This document shows, piece after piece, positions 1 through 12,038 of a DNA stretch of 64,000 nucleotides. Numbering within the stretch: the stretch's first letter is position 1; every line of letters begins with the position of its first letter. The notes below the pieces were generated by a model. That model was not told the DNA's origin. It saw only the letters and a program-made list of their open reading frames with translations, and did not search any database. Where the stretch lies: assembly GCA_024180945.1 (NCBI GenBank), contig JAKSGN010000033.1, positions 1,798,001 to 1,862,000 on the forward strand, given 5' to 3'. This stretch comes from Macrophomina tecta (lineage: Eukaryota > Ascomycota > Dothideomycetes > Botryosphaeriales > Botryosphaeriaceae). Made by a program: the position numbers and the translations under genes.

Positions 1-2052
1 ATTCTCTGCAGCAGAGACCGTGACCCAAAAGGCTGCGCCAAGAACAAATCCAAAACTCCACTCATGACAGCGGCTGGGTTTGCAATGCGGATGACATTTT
101 TCATGACGGTGTAAGGAACCATGGAGTGGATTCTCTTCAGCTGCGCAAACAAGTCTGGAGAGTTGTCTTCGGCTAGGAAGAGATGGTAGATCGTAGCGGC
201 AATCCTGGTACTGTCTTAGCTCCACGAATGATTTAAACAGAAGGGTACACACTCTATTCTGCACCACTCGGCAAACTTTTGGTACTCTGGTTTCAGCTCC
301 GAGATTTTGTTCTTAACACGTATCTCCTGGAACAGATGCGACAAGCCATCTACGCTCGAAAATCAGAAATCGAGAAGAGTTGAATGCGCTGTCAAAACAC
401 TTACTTGCTTCCACAATCTCCCTTCGGAACTTCTCCATGTGCACATCAAGCTCAGCGGCTCTTTGACGAGCAATCTCGTAGAATCTCTTCTGATCCTCGA
501 CACGCCTTTCATCCATCTCTTTACGCCTCTCAATGTCATCCATCTCCTCTTCGTTGACAGTAGTTACATCGCGAGTGAGAAAGTCCGACATGGCCTTGGA
601 CTGGGCAATCTGCTCATTCTTGAGAAATGTGCGAAGAAATGCTCTCAGAGATACACGCTGCTCTTCTCTATAAAGCACGTGGCGCTGTTGGTAGGCGAAG
701 TTCTCGCCGGATGGTCTGCGTGTGGGTGAACTTGAGAGGGAAGATTTGGATGCATTGCGCCTGTGACTCCCTGGTATTGGGAGGTAACTTCGCAGGCCAC
801 CCCCGCCACCACCACCGTTGTCAGAAGCATTCTCACTGCCGTACGGAACATGGGCAGCGTCTTGCGTAGATACAGACGACAGTGAGTCTGCATCATCGTC
901 GTCATCTGCACCGGCACTGAGATATGAGTTCTTCTTGTTCCGTCTTGGCAGCGGAGGGAGGACTTTTCCAGGAAGCTCAAGTCTGATTCTCTTGTGCAGG
1001 TCGACAAAGTCGGACCATTTACGCCCCACGTATATCTCGGGCTCCTCATATCGTTTGACACGCAGTATATACTCCTAGCACTTAAAGTTAGAAACCTGCC
1101 CGCAAGTTCTAAATTCATCTGTCATCGACTCACAGCATGGGTATGATAGCGAACGTGACGCTTAACTGACGTCGTCCGCACTCCTGCGACGTTGACGTCC
1201 CAGCCATTGATCGGGTGGCCCTGTGGCTTGTTCGCGACCAGACCATTTTCATTTGCGCCCCTGTCTACGACCTCCATTTCGGAGAAGCGTATCCTCTCCT
1301 CGTAGCCAGATGCTGTGGGTATGCCCGAGACCATCATCAGCTCAACAAGCTTCTCAGCCTTCACGGCAAGTTTCCTTCGCTTGGTCTCTTCCAAGCGGTC
1401 TTCGGAGCCCGATATATGTTTATTTGCGAAGGATTCGAGGAACTGAATGTTGTCGCACAGAAGTCAGCGTGTGTACAACACCTATCTGGGCAAGATAGAC
1501 AGACCACTTGCAGCTTGTCCTGCCAGAATTCCTTCTCTCTAGCCTGGTCAAGGAAAGGGAAATTGCGAACATGGTGCACGAATATATATCGAAGCAGAGG
1601 CAATTCGGAGTCTCTAGGAGCGACCTCGCCGGCATCAGACCTGAAGGGGGCACCGAATCTCTGGAGGGCGGTGGGTGACGATAGCTCGGTGATCTCAAAC
1701 TTGGTTTGCTGGGAAATAAGCTCGCGTTTCAGATCTGCAGCGCGTTTTAGTACTGAACAGCAGCGCAGGCTAAAAGCGTGCACACACAATGCTCTTGCTT
1801 GCCCGTGAGGATAGAACCCGGCGGAGGCACTGAGTTGGTTGAAAGTTTGGACATGTAAGATGCGCCCGACCGCGCGAGTGTGAGGCGCTCCATCGGCGCA
1901 TGGTGCTCTAGCTCCTCAGGCGCTTCAAAGAAAACATCGTTGGACGTGTCGACCGTATCGGTGCGGGCAGGCTTTGGGAATTCGGCGGTGCTGTCGGTCT
2001 CGATCCTCGGTGACTCGTTGGCGGGCTTCGCTGAGGGGAGGTCTCCAACCAT
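1..2052 (-). CDS. PX domain protein with C-terminal DUF3818 (YPR097W/Lec1-like), 3' end outside window
   Basis: The gene likely binds phosphoinositides through its PX domain and acts in lipid or membrane trafficking; that role is family knowledge. Exons read on the minus strand are 2052-1788, 1734-1508, 1442-1134, 1074-405, 349-253 and 204-1, with GT..AG introns of about 50-65 nt. Order: a disordered start (MVGDLPSAKP), a PX-associated N-terminal region (EHYLKRELISQQ, then RYIFVHHVRNFPFLDQ), the PX domain (EYILRVKRYEEPEIYVGRKW, RIRLELPGKVLPPLP) carrying a long low-complexity Ser/Gly insert, then the start of the DUF3818 region (ISELKPEYQKFAEWC, AATIYHLFLAEDNSP, VIRIANPAAVMSGVLDLF). The C-terminus lies beyond base 1. 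Start choice: first ATG in frame with conserved sequence; an upstream in-frame stretch to 2277 has no family support. The family assignment is firm, the exact biological role is not. Confidence 0.88.
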
Positions 2053-2868
2053 GGTGGGCGAGCGAGAGTAAGATTGTGGCAGTAGAGCAACGGGCGCGTC
2101 CCGATATTTTAAGAACAGCTCTCTGGCGCAGGGACTATGGCTGCAGCTCGTGTCGTCAAGCTCAAGGGCACCGCAGCGATCTGTGGGTCGGAGGCTGCTG
2201 CGGACAACAAAGACGGCGGCCGCGTCAACGAGCTTTAGAAGAGACACGGCACGAGTCAGCCGCGTCTGGCGAAGCAATAGGGCGGGGAACAGAGGGCGAA
2301 GGAAAGCTGATGGGAGGGAATCGCGGGGCTTGGTGGAGAGGTGGGAAAGCGCAAAGCTAAAGCAGAAGCGGCTGCAATGACGCGACGGGTCTACGGCACG
2401 GCACCGGGGCCTGGCTGCAGGCCTGAGGCTGTGCGGGCAGCTTGACTACGCAAGCTCCCAAGCCCTCTCGCGGCGCCCAAGTTAGTGGCAGCAGGAGCCA
2501 GTGTCGCGACGGCGTCATGGCGAGCGCTGCCCTGCCCGCGGCCTGCTGTAGCGCAGCCATCACACGCAGACGTCAGCGCATGAAAGCCACAGCGCACCTG
2601 CTCCAACCCTCGCCCACCCAGCGGCGATCCCCGCAAAACCTCAAAGCTTGGCGCCAAACAGCCCTACGCGTTCGCCTTTGGTCTGCATTTGCATTATGCT
2701 ATCCACCTGCCAAGGGCCTGTCCGCCTCCGTTTTACCCGCCCGTGATAAGTGCTGAAAACTAAGTAAAATCACAAAAGGACCGACCAAACCCACTGACGC
2801 CTGAATCGCCGTGCCGACATGCCTGACGCCTCTTCCGAACAACTCTGCAATGCCAAGCCCCCTCCCCT
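2053..2868. other. Intergenic region between the PX gene start and the ARS2-like gene stop
   Basis: GC-rich spacer holding the promoter and 5' UTR of the PX gene and the 3' UTR of the ARS2-like gene. Open frames here, such as one at 2442-2756 on the plus strand, have no recognisable motif and overlap others in several frames. I see no supported gene or RNA. Confidence 0.6.
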
Positions 2869-5680
2869 TCAATAATTGAGCTCGCCGACGCTACCGCCCG
2901 CCGCGTCCAGGTCCTCGTAGCTCTTGAGGCTCCTTCCCTGCACTGCCTCCCGCGGGCCCACAGCACCTCCGTCTGTGAACCGAGGGCCAGCCCCGACCCG
3001 GCCGTTGCCCCCTCGCGGAGGCGTCAAACGCCCAGATCCGCCGTTCCAGCGCATGTTGCGCGTGTCTTTCTGCTGTCGATCGTAGGGCCCTGCTGCCCGA
3101 CTTCCGTAGCGAGACACTGCGTTCCCGCGCCGCATCGGCCCGCCCTGGTGCCGCTCGTCGTCGCCGCCAAACCCACCATAGCCATTGGCCAGGCCTTGTT
3201 GTCCAAACAGCGCTGAGAATGCTGCTTGGTTCGGCGCCATGCCTGGGAATCCAAATGGCATGCTCGCAAGGTTGAATCCTCGCGGCGTCCCTGTTGGCAC
3301 ATTATTGTGCAGAGGAAAGTGCCCATTGCTGTTGGCGTCGCTGCGAGATGGAGCAATGTGCGCCGGATCCAGTACGTAGCGGTTGACCATTTCGACCTAT
3401 ACACACGTCAACGCCAATACCACGTCGTTTCTTCATGCTGTCAACTGACCTCTGACTTGAGCTTCTCGTAGAAGTCTGCGTGCCTTTTCTCGACGTGCTT
3501 CCTCCAAAATGACTGCCCTTTGAACAACTTCGTACACTCGGGCACTTTGCATCTGAATTTTGCCTCGTCTTCTTGCTTGACGTACTTGATGAGTTCATCC
3601 TCGACGGCCTCCTCGACGGGTTTACCGCCGAGCTTCTTCAGATCAACGTTCTCGGGTTCGAGAATCTGCAGAAGCTTATCCTCATACGTCTTGACCCAGT
3701 TGAAGGCCCTCTGGAGTTGTTGTTGGTTCTTACCACTAGTTTTGAACGTCTTTTTCTCCTGACTCGGCGATCCCGAGGCTTCTTCTTCTGCGTTCCCCTC
3801 TTGCTTTTTCAGCGGAAAAGGTTGACCAGCGGCACTGGCCTTGGCAACGGTTTTCGCAGCCGTCGTCAAACTCGACCGAGGCCGACGCAGATGACCACCA
3901 GGACACTTGCGCGTAAGCTCGTGTACAGAGTCACTCTCGAAGACGCAAAAGAAGCAGAAACTGAAGACACGGCGGAGGTATTCCACCAAAAGGTCGAGTT
4001 TCTTCTTCTTCGCAAGCAACTCCTCATCGTCCACCTCCTCGTCGTACGCTCCTTCCTCTTCTTCGTCAATATTTACGTCCTCTCCCTCCTCGAGCTCATC
4101 ATCCTCTTCTTTCTTCTCCTTCTTCAAAGTCGAAGGTGCTGTTACCGGGGGTTGCAGCGCACCTTGATCGCGGAGCATTTCAACCCTTTGTTCAATTTTC
4201 TCCAAGCCATTGTACTCTGGGCCCAGTTCCTCATCCAATCTGGATACCAGACGCATTGCCAGCTGGAGATCCCGCTCGACACGCTCAGGTGCTGAAAATA
4301 GGTCCCACAATGCCTTCTTGCGCGGAGCAGCTGGAGGCTCATGGATACCCACGTGGCATGTGAAATCACCGCGGACCTCGTCTTGGATGGTCTTTCCATT
4401 GAGCTCAGCAAGGGCTTTCTCAGCAGTGGAAGTGGACGGTGCGCCAGTTTCGGACCTTGCCATGTCAACATCTTCACCTTCTTCCTCACGACCGTCTCCT
4501 CGCTCATCGGTCACGGCACCCTCTGATCCAGGATTCAGAATGACCCAGCCAATGCGATGGCATTTCTTGAGCGGGTTGGGGTCGCTTAGACTAAGCCACT
4601 TGAAACCACCTTCATTCTCGCCGAGATGCTCCTTGCAGAAGGCTTCCATCTTTGACCGACTGACTGTGGGAGCAATAGTCTTGATGAGCAGGGTAGGCTG
4701 AAGCGCAGCCTCATCCCGCAAATCCCCACCTTTGGAAGGAAGCAGATCGCCTACTCCTAACACTTCGTTCGCAGCAGTGGTTTCGCCTTCTTCTTTTTCA
4801 ATGACACCACCAGCACCGTTGCTCTCGCTCTTATAGATGCCTTCCAAGGTGAACTCATCAAAGAGGCCGGTGTCCAGATCCTGCTCCCACTGATTGTAGG
4901 TGCCGCGGCGGAAATCGCTGAGACGTTGGCGGAAAGCATTCCTGTGCTCCGGATCATAGCGCTCCTTGAACCATTCTTCACCCTTGTGCTGCTGCACGAA
5001 GGTTCGTGCCATCTGCACCTGGAGTTTTTCCTTGTAGGTATCATACGCCGCCTGGATCTTCTCACGCTCCTGGCCGCGCTCTTCGCGAGCCTCACGTTCA
5101 CCCTTCAGGCGATCTGGCCTACGACCACCATTGGCTTGGCGCTCCTTCTCCTCCTTGACGAGTTGTTCCATTCTCCACCATTCGGCGAACCAGTTGAAAC
5201 CGACTTGATAATCGAGAGTCAATGGGTTGGGAAGAGGGTTGGAAACGAGCATAGGCGTAGGGTCCTGGCCCGGGACGTATCGGTCTATGCCCGGCTGGAC
5301 AGGCGGGGGAGACGAGCGTCGACGGTGAACGTCATCGCGACCGCGATAGTAGTCATCTCTAGTAGAGCGGTCGGGTTGGTAGCGGTCGATAACCTTTGGG
5401 GAACGAGATCTCTCACGGCCGGGACGTGTGCGCCTCTCTGCGGTACCTACAAGGGGAGTTATTAGCAAGATAGTGTTGGTAGCGGGTTATCGAGACATAC
5501 CAGGTGATCTCCGACGATAAGAGTCCGTCGCCGGTCGCTCTTCACGACTGCTAGAAGGGAATGTCAGCGGACACACGGGATGGTAGGAGCACAGAGAGGA
5601 CAGAGAGCATTGAGAACTAACGATGGCGGGTGCGGAAGCCCGGGGTCCGATTCCATAGCAACGTACCCGTAAGAGTCCAT
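2869..5680 (-). CDS. ars2: ARS2/SERRATE family zinc-finger protein
   Basis: The nuclear ARS2/SERRATE protein works with the cap-binding complex in RNA 3' processing, small-RNA pathways and RNA decay (known from animals, plants and fission yeast Pir2). Exons: 5680-5622, 5550-5501, 5446-3450 and 3396-2869, giving 877 aa. Visible features in order: an Arg/Ser-rich N-terminus (RRRSPG, RERSRSPK), the SERRATE/Ars2 N-terminal domain (VGFNWFAEWWRMEQLV; KGEEWFKERYDPEHRNAFRQ), acidic stretches, an RRM-like central part (FKWLSLSDPNPLKKCHRIGW), a second conserved part (LVEYLRRVFSFCFFCVFES), and the single C2H2 finger (FRCKVPECTKLFKGQSFWRKHVEKRH). A Gly/Arg-rich tail follows. The start ATG opens the first of two short 5' exons. 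It faces the TspO gene across a shared upstream region. Confidence 0.93.
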
Positions 5681-6452
5681 GGCGTGTATCCTGTTGCAGG
5701 GCGAGATGGCTTTCAATATTGCGAAGGACGACGGAGGATCGAATTTTGACGGTCAGCGGAACGGTCAGCCAAACGCATCCATCAGGGGACGGCGTTTGGG
5801 GTGGGGATCAGAGCAATCGTAGGAGCTGTTTGCCAACATGGCTTCGGGTTAGAGAGGCACGTCTAGTTCAGGGTCAAGGAAAGACAAGACAAGAGGGGCG
5901 GCAGAAGATGATGGACAAAAGGCGCGGGCGCGTGGCGGCGCGGTAGTAAAGATGGAATGGATGGGAGGATGGAATGAAGAAGGCGATGCGGGCGGAGGCG
6001 GAGAGACGACGCGGGCAGGGAGAAGCGGAGAAGAAGGCAGAGGAAACCAACAATTCTCGACAGCGAGGGAGGCGCCAGTCGTAGGGCGAAGAGTGCAAGA
6101 CTCACGGATGGCAGCCTGCGCGCAAATGCGAAGCAGCTGCTGGGGTCGGAAGAGAGTGGAGAGGGTGACGGGGCGTGAAGGAGAGGTGTCGGTGTCGGCG
6201 GATGTCGCGCGCGACGATCGGGGTCGTACCTACCGGCATCCATGCCTGGCGCCGCTTGGCCCTCCAGATTCAGCTCCAGCCGCTGCCCTTCACAGGCCAA
6301 CGGCAATCCCGCGCAAACCAGCAACCACACATTGGCCCATTGGCCCCACGCCCGCTGCCGCGCCCGCGCTTGTCCGACGAGCCTCACGTCACTGCCACCG
6401 TAGTTCTCTCTACCACCACCACCACCACCACCCTCGTCACCTGTTGCCTAGC
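5681..6452. promoter_or_regulatory. Divergent intergenic promoter region, ARS2-like / TspO
   Basis: About 770 bp separate two genes transcribed away from each other, so both promoters must lie here. The stretch is GC-rich, with purine-rich tracts (about 5870-6060) and a CCA/ACC run just before the TspO start (about 6411-6431). No TATA box or recognisable operator is visible, and open frames on both strands look random. Confidence 0.5.
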
Positions 6453-7196
6453 ATGACGGCTTTCGTTCCTGCCCTCACGCTGCCCTCGGCTGTTTTTGAA
6501 AAGCCGGCCGTTGCCATCTTGCTGCCAGTCCTGGCCGGCACCGGCATTGGCTTCTCCCTCCGCAGTATGTATCGTGTTTCGCGCAACCAGTGGCTGGAAT
6601 ACTGATTCCACTCCAGACAAGACAGCCAACCTGTACAAAAAACTTAAGCAGCCACCCGGTGGTCCTCCGGCTTGGCTTTTCGGTCCTGTTTGGACTCTGC
6701 TTTATGCTGGCATGGGATACGCCTCCTACCGCGCCTGGTCTGCTGGCATGAGCTCGCCTGATCCTATCAAAGCTGAGCTTGCAAAGGTTGTCTTCTTCTG
6801 CTACCCTGCTTTTATCCAGCGCACACCCTGGCTAACTCCAGGCATCGCCCAATACAGCAAGGTGCAACTCTCTATACTATCCAACTTGGTCTGAATTTGA
6901 TCTGGACGCCTATCTTCTTCGGCCTCCGCCGACCCGTTGAAGCTGTTGCCGATATTGTCGCTCTCACTGGTACTGTCGGCTACCTTGCCTATACCTGGAA
7001 TCAGGTGGACCAGGTCAGTGCCTGGCTACTGGCACCTTATTTGGCGTGGCTCAGCTTCGCCACTTATCTCAGCGTATGTACACATGCACAATGATTTCCC
7101 TGGTCCATACACTTACCGTGGTTAAATCAGGCTGGTTTCGGCTACCTCAACGACTGGTCTTTCAACCACGTTGACCGGGCGGAGAAGTTGGAGTGA
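6453..7196 (+). CDS. tspO: TspO/MBR (translocator / peripheral benzodiazepine receptor) membrane protein
   Basis: TspO proteins are five-helix membrane proteins that bind tetrapyrroles and sterols, in mitochondria or other membranes in eukaryotes. The exact role in fungi is unsettled. Exons 6453-6564, 6617-6786, 6858-7073 and 7131-7196 give 187 aa, a little above the usual 160-170 because of an N-terminal hydrophobic extension. Family signatures seen: [20 protein letters not shown] (helix 1 end to loop), [27 protein letters not shown], and [17 protein letters not shown] followed after the last intron by AGFGYLN. The C-terminus, [11 protein letters not shown], has no classic retention or targeting signal. 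Its 3' end converges on the next MFS gene. Confidence 0.92.
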
Positions 7197-7551
7197 TGCA
7201 TCATGGATCAGCAAGATCAGAACCGCCTGAGAGTTGGGCTAGCCTTCATGCGTTGGTTTAGGTTGTTACGGTATTACATGAGCACTATTGGATGCAGAAT
7301 TTGCTCCACCTGCTCCATTCCCATCGACCTTCACACTCTTCGTGACTCATCCGGTAGGGGTTCCAATTTACCTTGTAGTCATGATGTTGTATTGATCTAA
7401 TGTCCATCCTCTTTGCCAGAATGAAAACTGTCCTGTTCCTTCTCCTCTTCACCCCGCCAGCGTGACCTCATAGCACAAATTTTAGGTTCGGCCGCCAACC
7501 CGGACCGTCGACAGATACGGCCTGATTTCGCTGCTTTCCATCTCCGTCTTC
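7197..7551. other. Convergent 3' spacer
   Basis: About 355 bp between the TspO stop and the stop of the convergent MFS gene. It should hold both 3' UTRs and polyadenylation sites. No gene is visible. Confidence 0.55.
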
Positions 7552-9200
7552 TTATGCCACGCTTTCTGCTTCAGTGGGGGAAGTCTGCGGCTTACCACGT
7601 CTCTGTAGATAACCTGTGCCGGCAAGTGCGGCCAAGGTATTGACAAGCGCCGCTGCAACAAGGCAGCTTCCTCCAAAAATCTGCATGCTTCGGTAATATC
7701 CATGGTCATGTTCGATCAACGCGCCGGCAAGTGGGCTTCCGGTTAACGCAGCGATACTGCCAATACTCATCACCATGCCTATCCTCACTCCCATCTTCTG
7801 CAGGTCCGTCGTCAATCCTGCCAAAGCCGCTCCGAATAGTCCCTGCAACCCGGAACCGAAAAATCCATAGAACGCAGCCCAAACCATCAGTCCAGATAGG
7901 CTGTCAGCCGCGGTCCAGCAGAACATGACGATGCCTGCGATGGCGGTAAGGAAGATGAAGGTGTTCAATGGTCCGAAGAATCGATCCGCAAAAAGAGCAG
8001 GTAGTATACGGCCAGCCACTGAGACACCGTTCATGAGGTAAAGCAAGGTCAAAGAGCTTGAAGATGGTATGTGAATGATGCTGGTCGCATATGAGTTCAC
8101 CTGCAAGACTGATTAATGAACGGTCTGATGTTTTGCGTCCGATCTTACGTAGAAAAACGCGTTGTAGACGCTCCAGAGCATGAGGAAAGTGCCGACGGTG
8201 AACAAAGAATAAGCTAACAGCAGGTTAATGTCGCGTAGGTCTCTTTGCTGGCGTTACCTACATGGTTCCTTGAAGGACTGTAAGTCCAAGAAAGGCGCAG
8301 AAGCCCTTGGGTTGATCCTCGTTCGTGCGAGAGCGAGCACGATGGCATACAACGCAAGCACAATGAACCCCATAACCCGCACCGTCCAGCTGAAGCCAAG
8401 GGGTGGCAGCAGTTGTTGGAAGAGGACGGGAAATACCACACCACCTACGCTTGATCCAGCTAGCACAAAAGCGAGAGCCAGGGAACGACGCTTCACGAAG
8501 TATGTTGAAATCAAGCTTACGGTAGGGCACCTTTCCGCTCGTGAGCTTTTATTTCTTTTTCCTTTCACCAAAAATTTGGATACTAACCAAACCAGGCCCA
8601 TCCCAATTCCACTGCATAGCCCTTGAGCAAGGAAGACTTGCCAGAAGCGTATGCTCACGGATGTCATCATGATAGCGAAGGTTTCAAGAACCATTCCGCA
8701 TAGGACGGTGGGGCGATAGTAACCAGCATCGAACAAGCGGCCGGAAATGCCTGCTAGGACATAGATCATGAAGATCTGTATTGACACGACCCACGAGACT
8801 GTCGAGGCAGGTAGGTTGTACTCAGAGACATAATAGGCTTGAAAAAGACCCCATGAATTCAGGTAACCCCAGGTGCAGAACAAGGTGAGATGTCCAGCAA
8901 GTACCTTGATTCGTTAGTAGCTGCGTGAGAGCTGTGCCAGAGTAAACAAAGTGAAATTCACGGAGCCCATCCGACCATGCATACCTGCAACCACGCTTTC
9001 AACCCTCCATCTGGTGGAGGATCATCTCGAAAAGTTGATGGTGTGATAAAGCGCTGTAATGGGTTCGCAGGACGTGAGCCCGAGCGGTGTAGATCCAAGG
9101 ATTGCGCTCTGACGGTTCGCACTTGCTCGAGTCCGTGCTTCTCCTCTTCCTCGAGAGTCTCTAGGCCCGGGACGGGCTCTGAAACAGGAGCAATATTCAT
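7552..9200 (-). CDS. MFS transporter, monocarboxylate (MCT/MCH) type
   Basis: A twelve-helix plasma- or vacuolar-membrane carrier of the fungal monocarboxylate-porter-like group; members move organic acids or riboflavin, so the substrate is unknown. Exons 9200-8985, 8904-8588, 8530-8262, 8213-8149 and 8100-7552 give 471 aa. The N-terminal cytosolic tail ends in the group's hallmark DDPPPDGGLKAWLQV before helix 1. Further hallmarks are TWGYLNSWGLFQAYY, QGLCSGIGMGLVW, LISTYFVKRRSLALAFVLAG (loop 4-5 region) and NGVSVAGRILPALFADRFFG after the central loop. The ATG at 9200 is the only one that keeps the conserved tail. Upstream lies 2.8 kb of gene-free DNA shared with the divergent MFS gene. Confidence 0.9.
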
Positions 9201-12038
9201 GATCTAAGAGTGAGTGTTGTGATCCACGAGGAACAGGCCGAAGGAAGCCAGAACCAAAATACGGAACTGGAGGCGGCAGGTGGCTGGGCAGGATGTGGAG
9301 AAAAGTGCGGTTTTTAAGGAGGGACTAGAGCGAGCGTCGGTGGGGACTGATGGTGAGCGGTTTCGAAACCAGACGGACGGGGACGAGAGGGCGCGACATC
9401 GGCAGCCCAAGCCGATGCATAATCGGGAAATCGGCTGCTGCATGTTCTTTTAGCACGCCTTCTCGTGCGTCCATCGTCACCATCGCCTGCATCACCGGCG
9501 AATGACTCACCGGACCGTACAAAGATACCCCGAGCTTCCGTCCGAGGCCGATCTCCTACAGCGATAAGCAACCTGCTTGCGAAATGATGACACGCGCAAC
9601 TCAAGTTTGGATACTGTCCTGTCGCCTCTCACAATTGCGTGACTTACTCTCCACATTCGCTGGGCGCGTCTCTCGCTCCAAGCTACGAAATCAAGGTAAA
9701 GGCCGAACAGAGACGAGATACAACGAGTCAAACTGCCTGGAGACAGTAAGCGGAGTTCTGACAGCCATCGCGTGCCACTGGTCTTGGCCCGACGACTGAA
9801 TATCCGGGTTGACATGCTCCGCTAGGCCTTCTCCTCGTAGTCATGAGTTCGAAATTGTCCCCCTATGCTCTCCCTACTCTTGTGCGCTCGAAACGTATTG
9901 TCTCCAAGAAAAGTCGTTGATAGCTTGAACTTCGCAATCCTCGGGTCTCCGTGTTGCTCTTCCCGCCCTTGCATAACAGCATCGGTTGAATGATGATGAG
10001 GTTTGTGTTAGAAAGCCTGCCATGGTCAGTTGAGCAGATCCTCGGACCAGGATATCTAGGGGGTGGTTATCTTGACTGCCAGAAAATTACCGCGATCAGA
10101 CATCCAGGACTCATTGATTGCCTGCACGAGCGCGGATTCCTCGTGTGCTTGCTGGTATGGCACTCATGGGAGTCTCTCAGTATTCCGGAAAGATGGTGTC
10201 CGACAGACAAGACATGTGATTCACGGATCGGGTAATCCTTTGTGGCTGTAATGGCAGTTATACCGTTAAAAGCCGGAAGTTAGCGACAATCAAGGGACAG
10301 GACCTCCCTGTATTCCTCAAAATCATATGAGATAGCAAGGAGACGCCAAGAAGTCTCACTTCTAATCCATGGGTGTTCTGGTTTCTGGTGAGATTAGCAG
10401 CAGAGAAAGGGAAGACCGGAAACCACCGGATTGTTGAAACTGTGAGTAGATCAAAGATTAAAAAGTATGGCTGGGTACTGAGCCGGCGTGATACTGACTC
10501 TGTCATCGGTCGTTGGCGTTGCATCTTCGGTTACATACCGCGTCGATCAGTAACACCCAGAAGAACCGACCCTGGAACATCAACATTCTGCATCAGAAGA
10601 TCATATCTGGTCAAATATCTGCCTACAAGGTGGCGTGAGTGCCGATTAGACAGTCGTCCTTGGCTTAAGGTAAGATGGGGGTGCGGAACATTCGAGGCCC
10701 GATCGTCCTTTGGGCGCCCGACCTGTTCTGCTCCAGTGCGCTATCGACCAGCATCCTGCACCTCAGAGTATGTTGACCCTGCAAGCGAAAGCTCAGGCAT
10801 GTGAAGAGGTTGTTCCGCTGCCACCATGAAGTTGTCCACATATCTTGGATCTGCATGCAGGTTCGCTCTGCCTTCATAGAGTCAACGAGCCGAAAAGGAA
10901 TATTCCTGCTCACAACCGATGCGAAATTGCCAAGTATCGCCTGTGAAACGTGAGGAAGATCCGAACTGAGTAGAGGCAGAAGCGGAATCCCCCCGCTTAC
11001 GGCCCCTTGCTTACGGTATAGCGGCCGCTAAGGTGTAATGCATGGAAAGATCAACTGCCGTGTTTCGACCCCCAGGCCGCGCTTCCATTGCCATCCAGTC
11101 GGATCAGCCGACAGTTGGTTGCACGCAGGCGCACATGCCGATTATTGGTGGACGGTGTATCCTTTACTATGGCCATCATTAACCTCTTCACGTAATTCAC
11201 CTGGAATTGGAATCAGAATGCTGAAGACGACGCAGCCGTTTGAAAGAAGCGCCATCCGGGGCTCGGCAGTTGTGGGAAAGACTAATCGAGCCAGTGTGTC
11301 CATCAAGTCTGTTATTGGCATCAAAGAGACCGCAGGGCTCTGGAGAGGCGGGTAGTTTCTCAGCACGAGGGTTGCGTTGAGACGCCCTGATGCACATTCT
11401 CGAAGCTAACGTTCCACAGTCGAGTCAAAGAAGCTATTGCTAAGCAGGCCGTTACAAAATCCCCTGGTGTTGAGATACTTGAAGGGCTACAGAATCTCTC
11501 TACTGCGAGTTAAGGGCCTGGAAGAGGGGGAGGGTCTGTGCAAAGGGCTGCAACAGTCGCCGTGTCAGCCAATTCACCCAACCCGACTTACTTGCAGCCG
11601 CATGGAAGCCAAGAGTTTTGATGTCTACGGCGTGTCTCGAATAGGAATCGCTACTTCTGCGGGGCCGAGAGTGCTGCGACTATTTTGAATACTGACCCCG
11701 GACGCGTCATGATCGCCAACAGCCGTAACCCATGCTGGTTCAGGTACGGGTCGCAACAACGTCCGTGTCAACCCGCTGCCTGCAGCGTCCAAAATTCAGG
11801 CCGGCATAGTGAACGTTTTGCGTCCTTCAAGCGTATCAAAAAGACCATCCACTAGACGCTGTGGGGCCGAAAGTACTAAATCTAAATACCATTCATCGCG
11901 TTCGCCCGACTTTGCTCTTCACTATCCACACCTTCCTTTCACAACTTTAAAGATTATTCTCCAGTGTATGGGCGGGACCCATAACTATTCAAACATTGCT
12001 ATCCTTTACCAGACTTCTTCTTGTGATTCACTGTCAGC
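9201..12038. promoter_or_regulatory. 2.8 kb divergent intergenic region between two MFS genes
   Basis: This long spacer lies between divergently transcribed transporter genes. I checked the longer open frames (for instance 10373-10804 plus and 9507-9815 minus). None shows a family motif, an intron-linked continuation or a convincing start. A pyrimidine-rich stretch with CTTTCACAACTTTAAAG (about 11935-11951) near the 3' end is typical of a fungal core promoter before the gene at 12039. No tRNA or repeat was recognised. Confidence 0.45.

Noticed and set aside
9201..12038. tRNA or small RNA genes in the spacer
   Set aside because: No cloverleaf, T-loop consensus (GGTTCGAATCC-like) or terminator could be recognised by eye.
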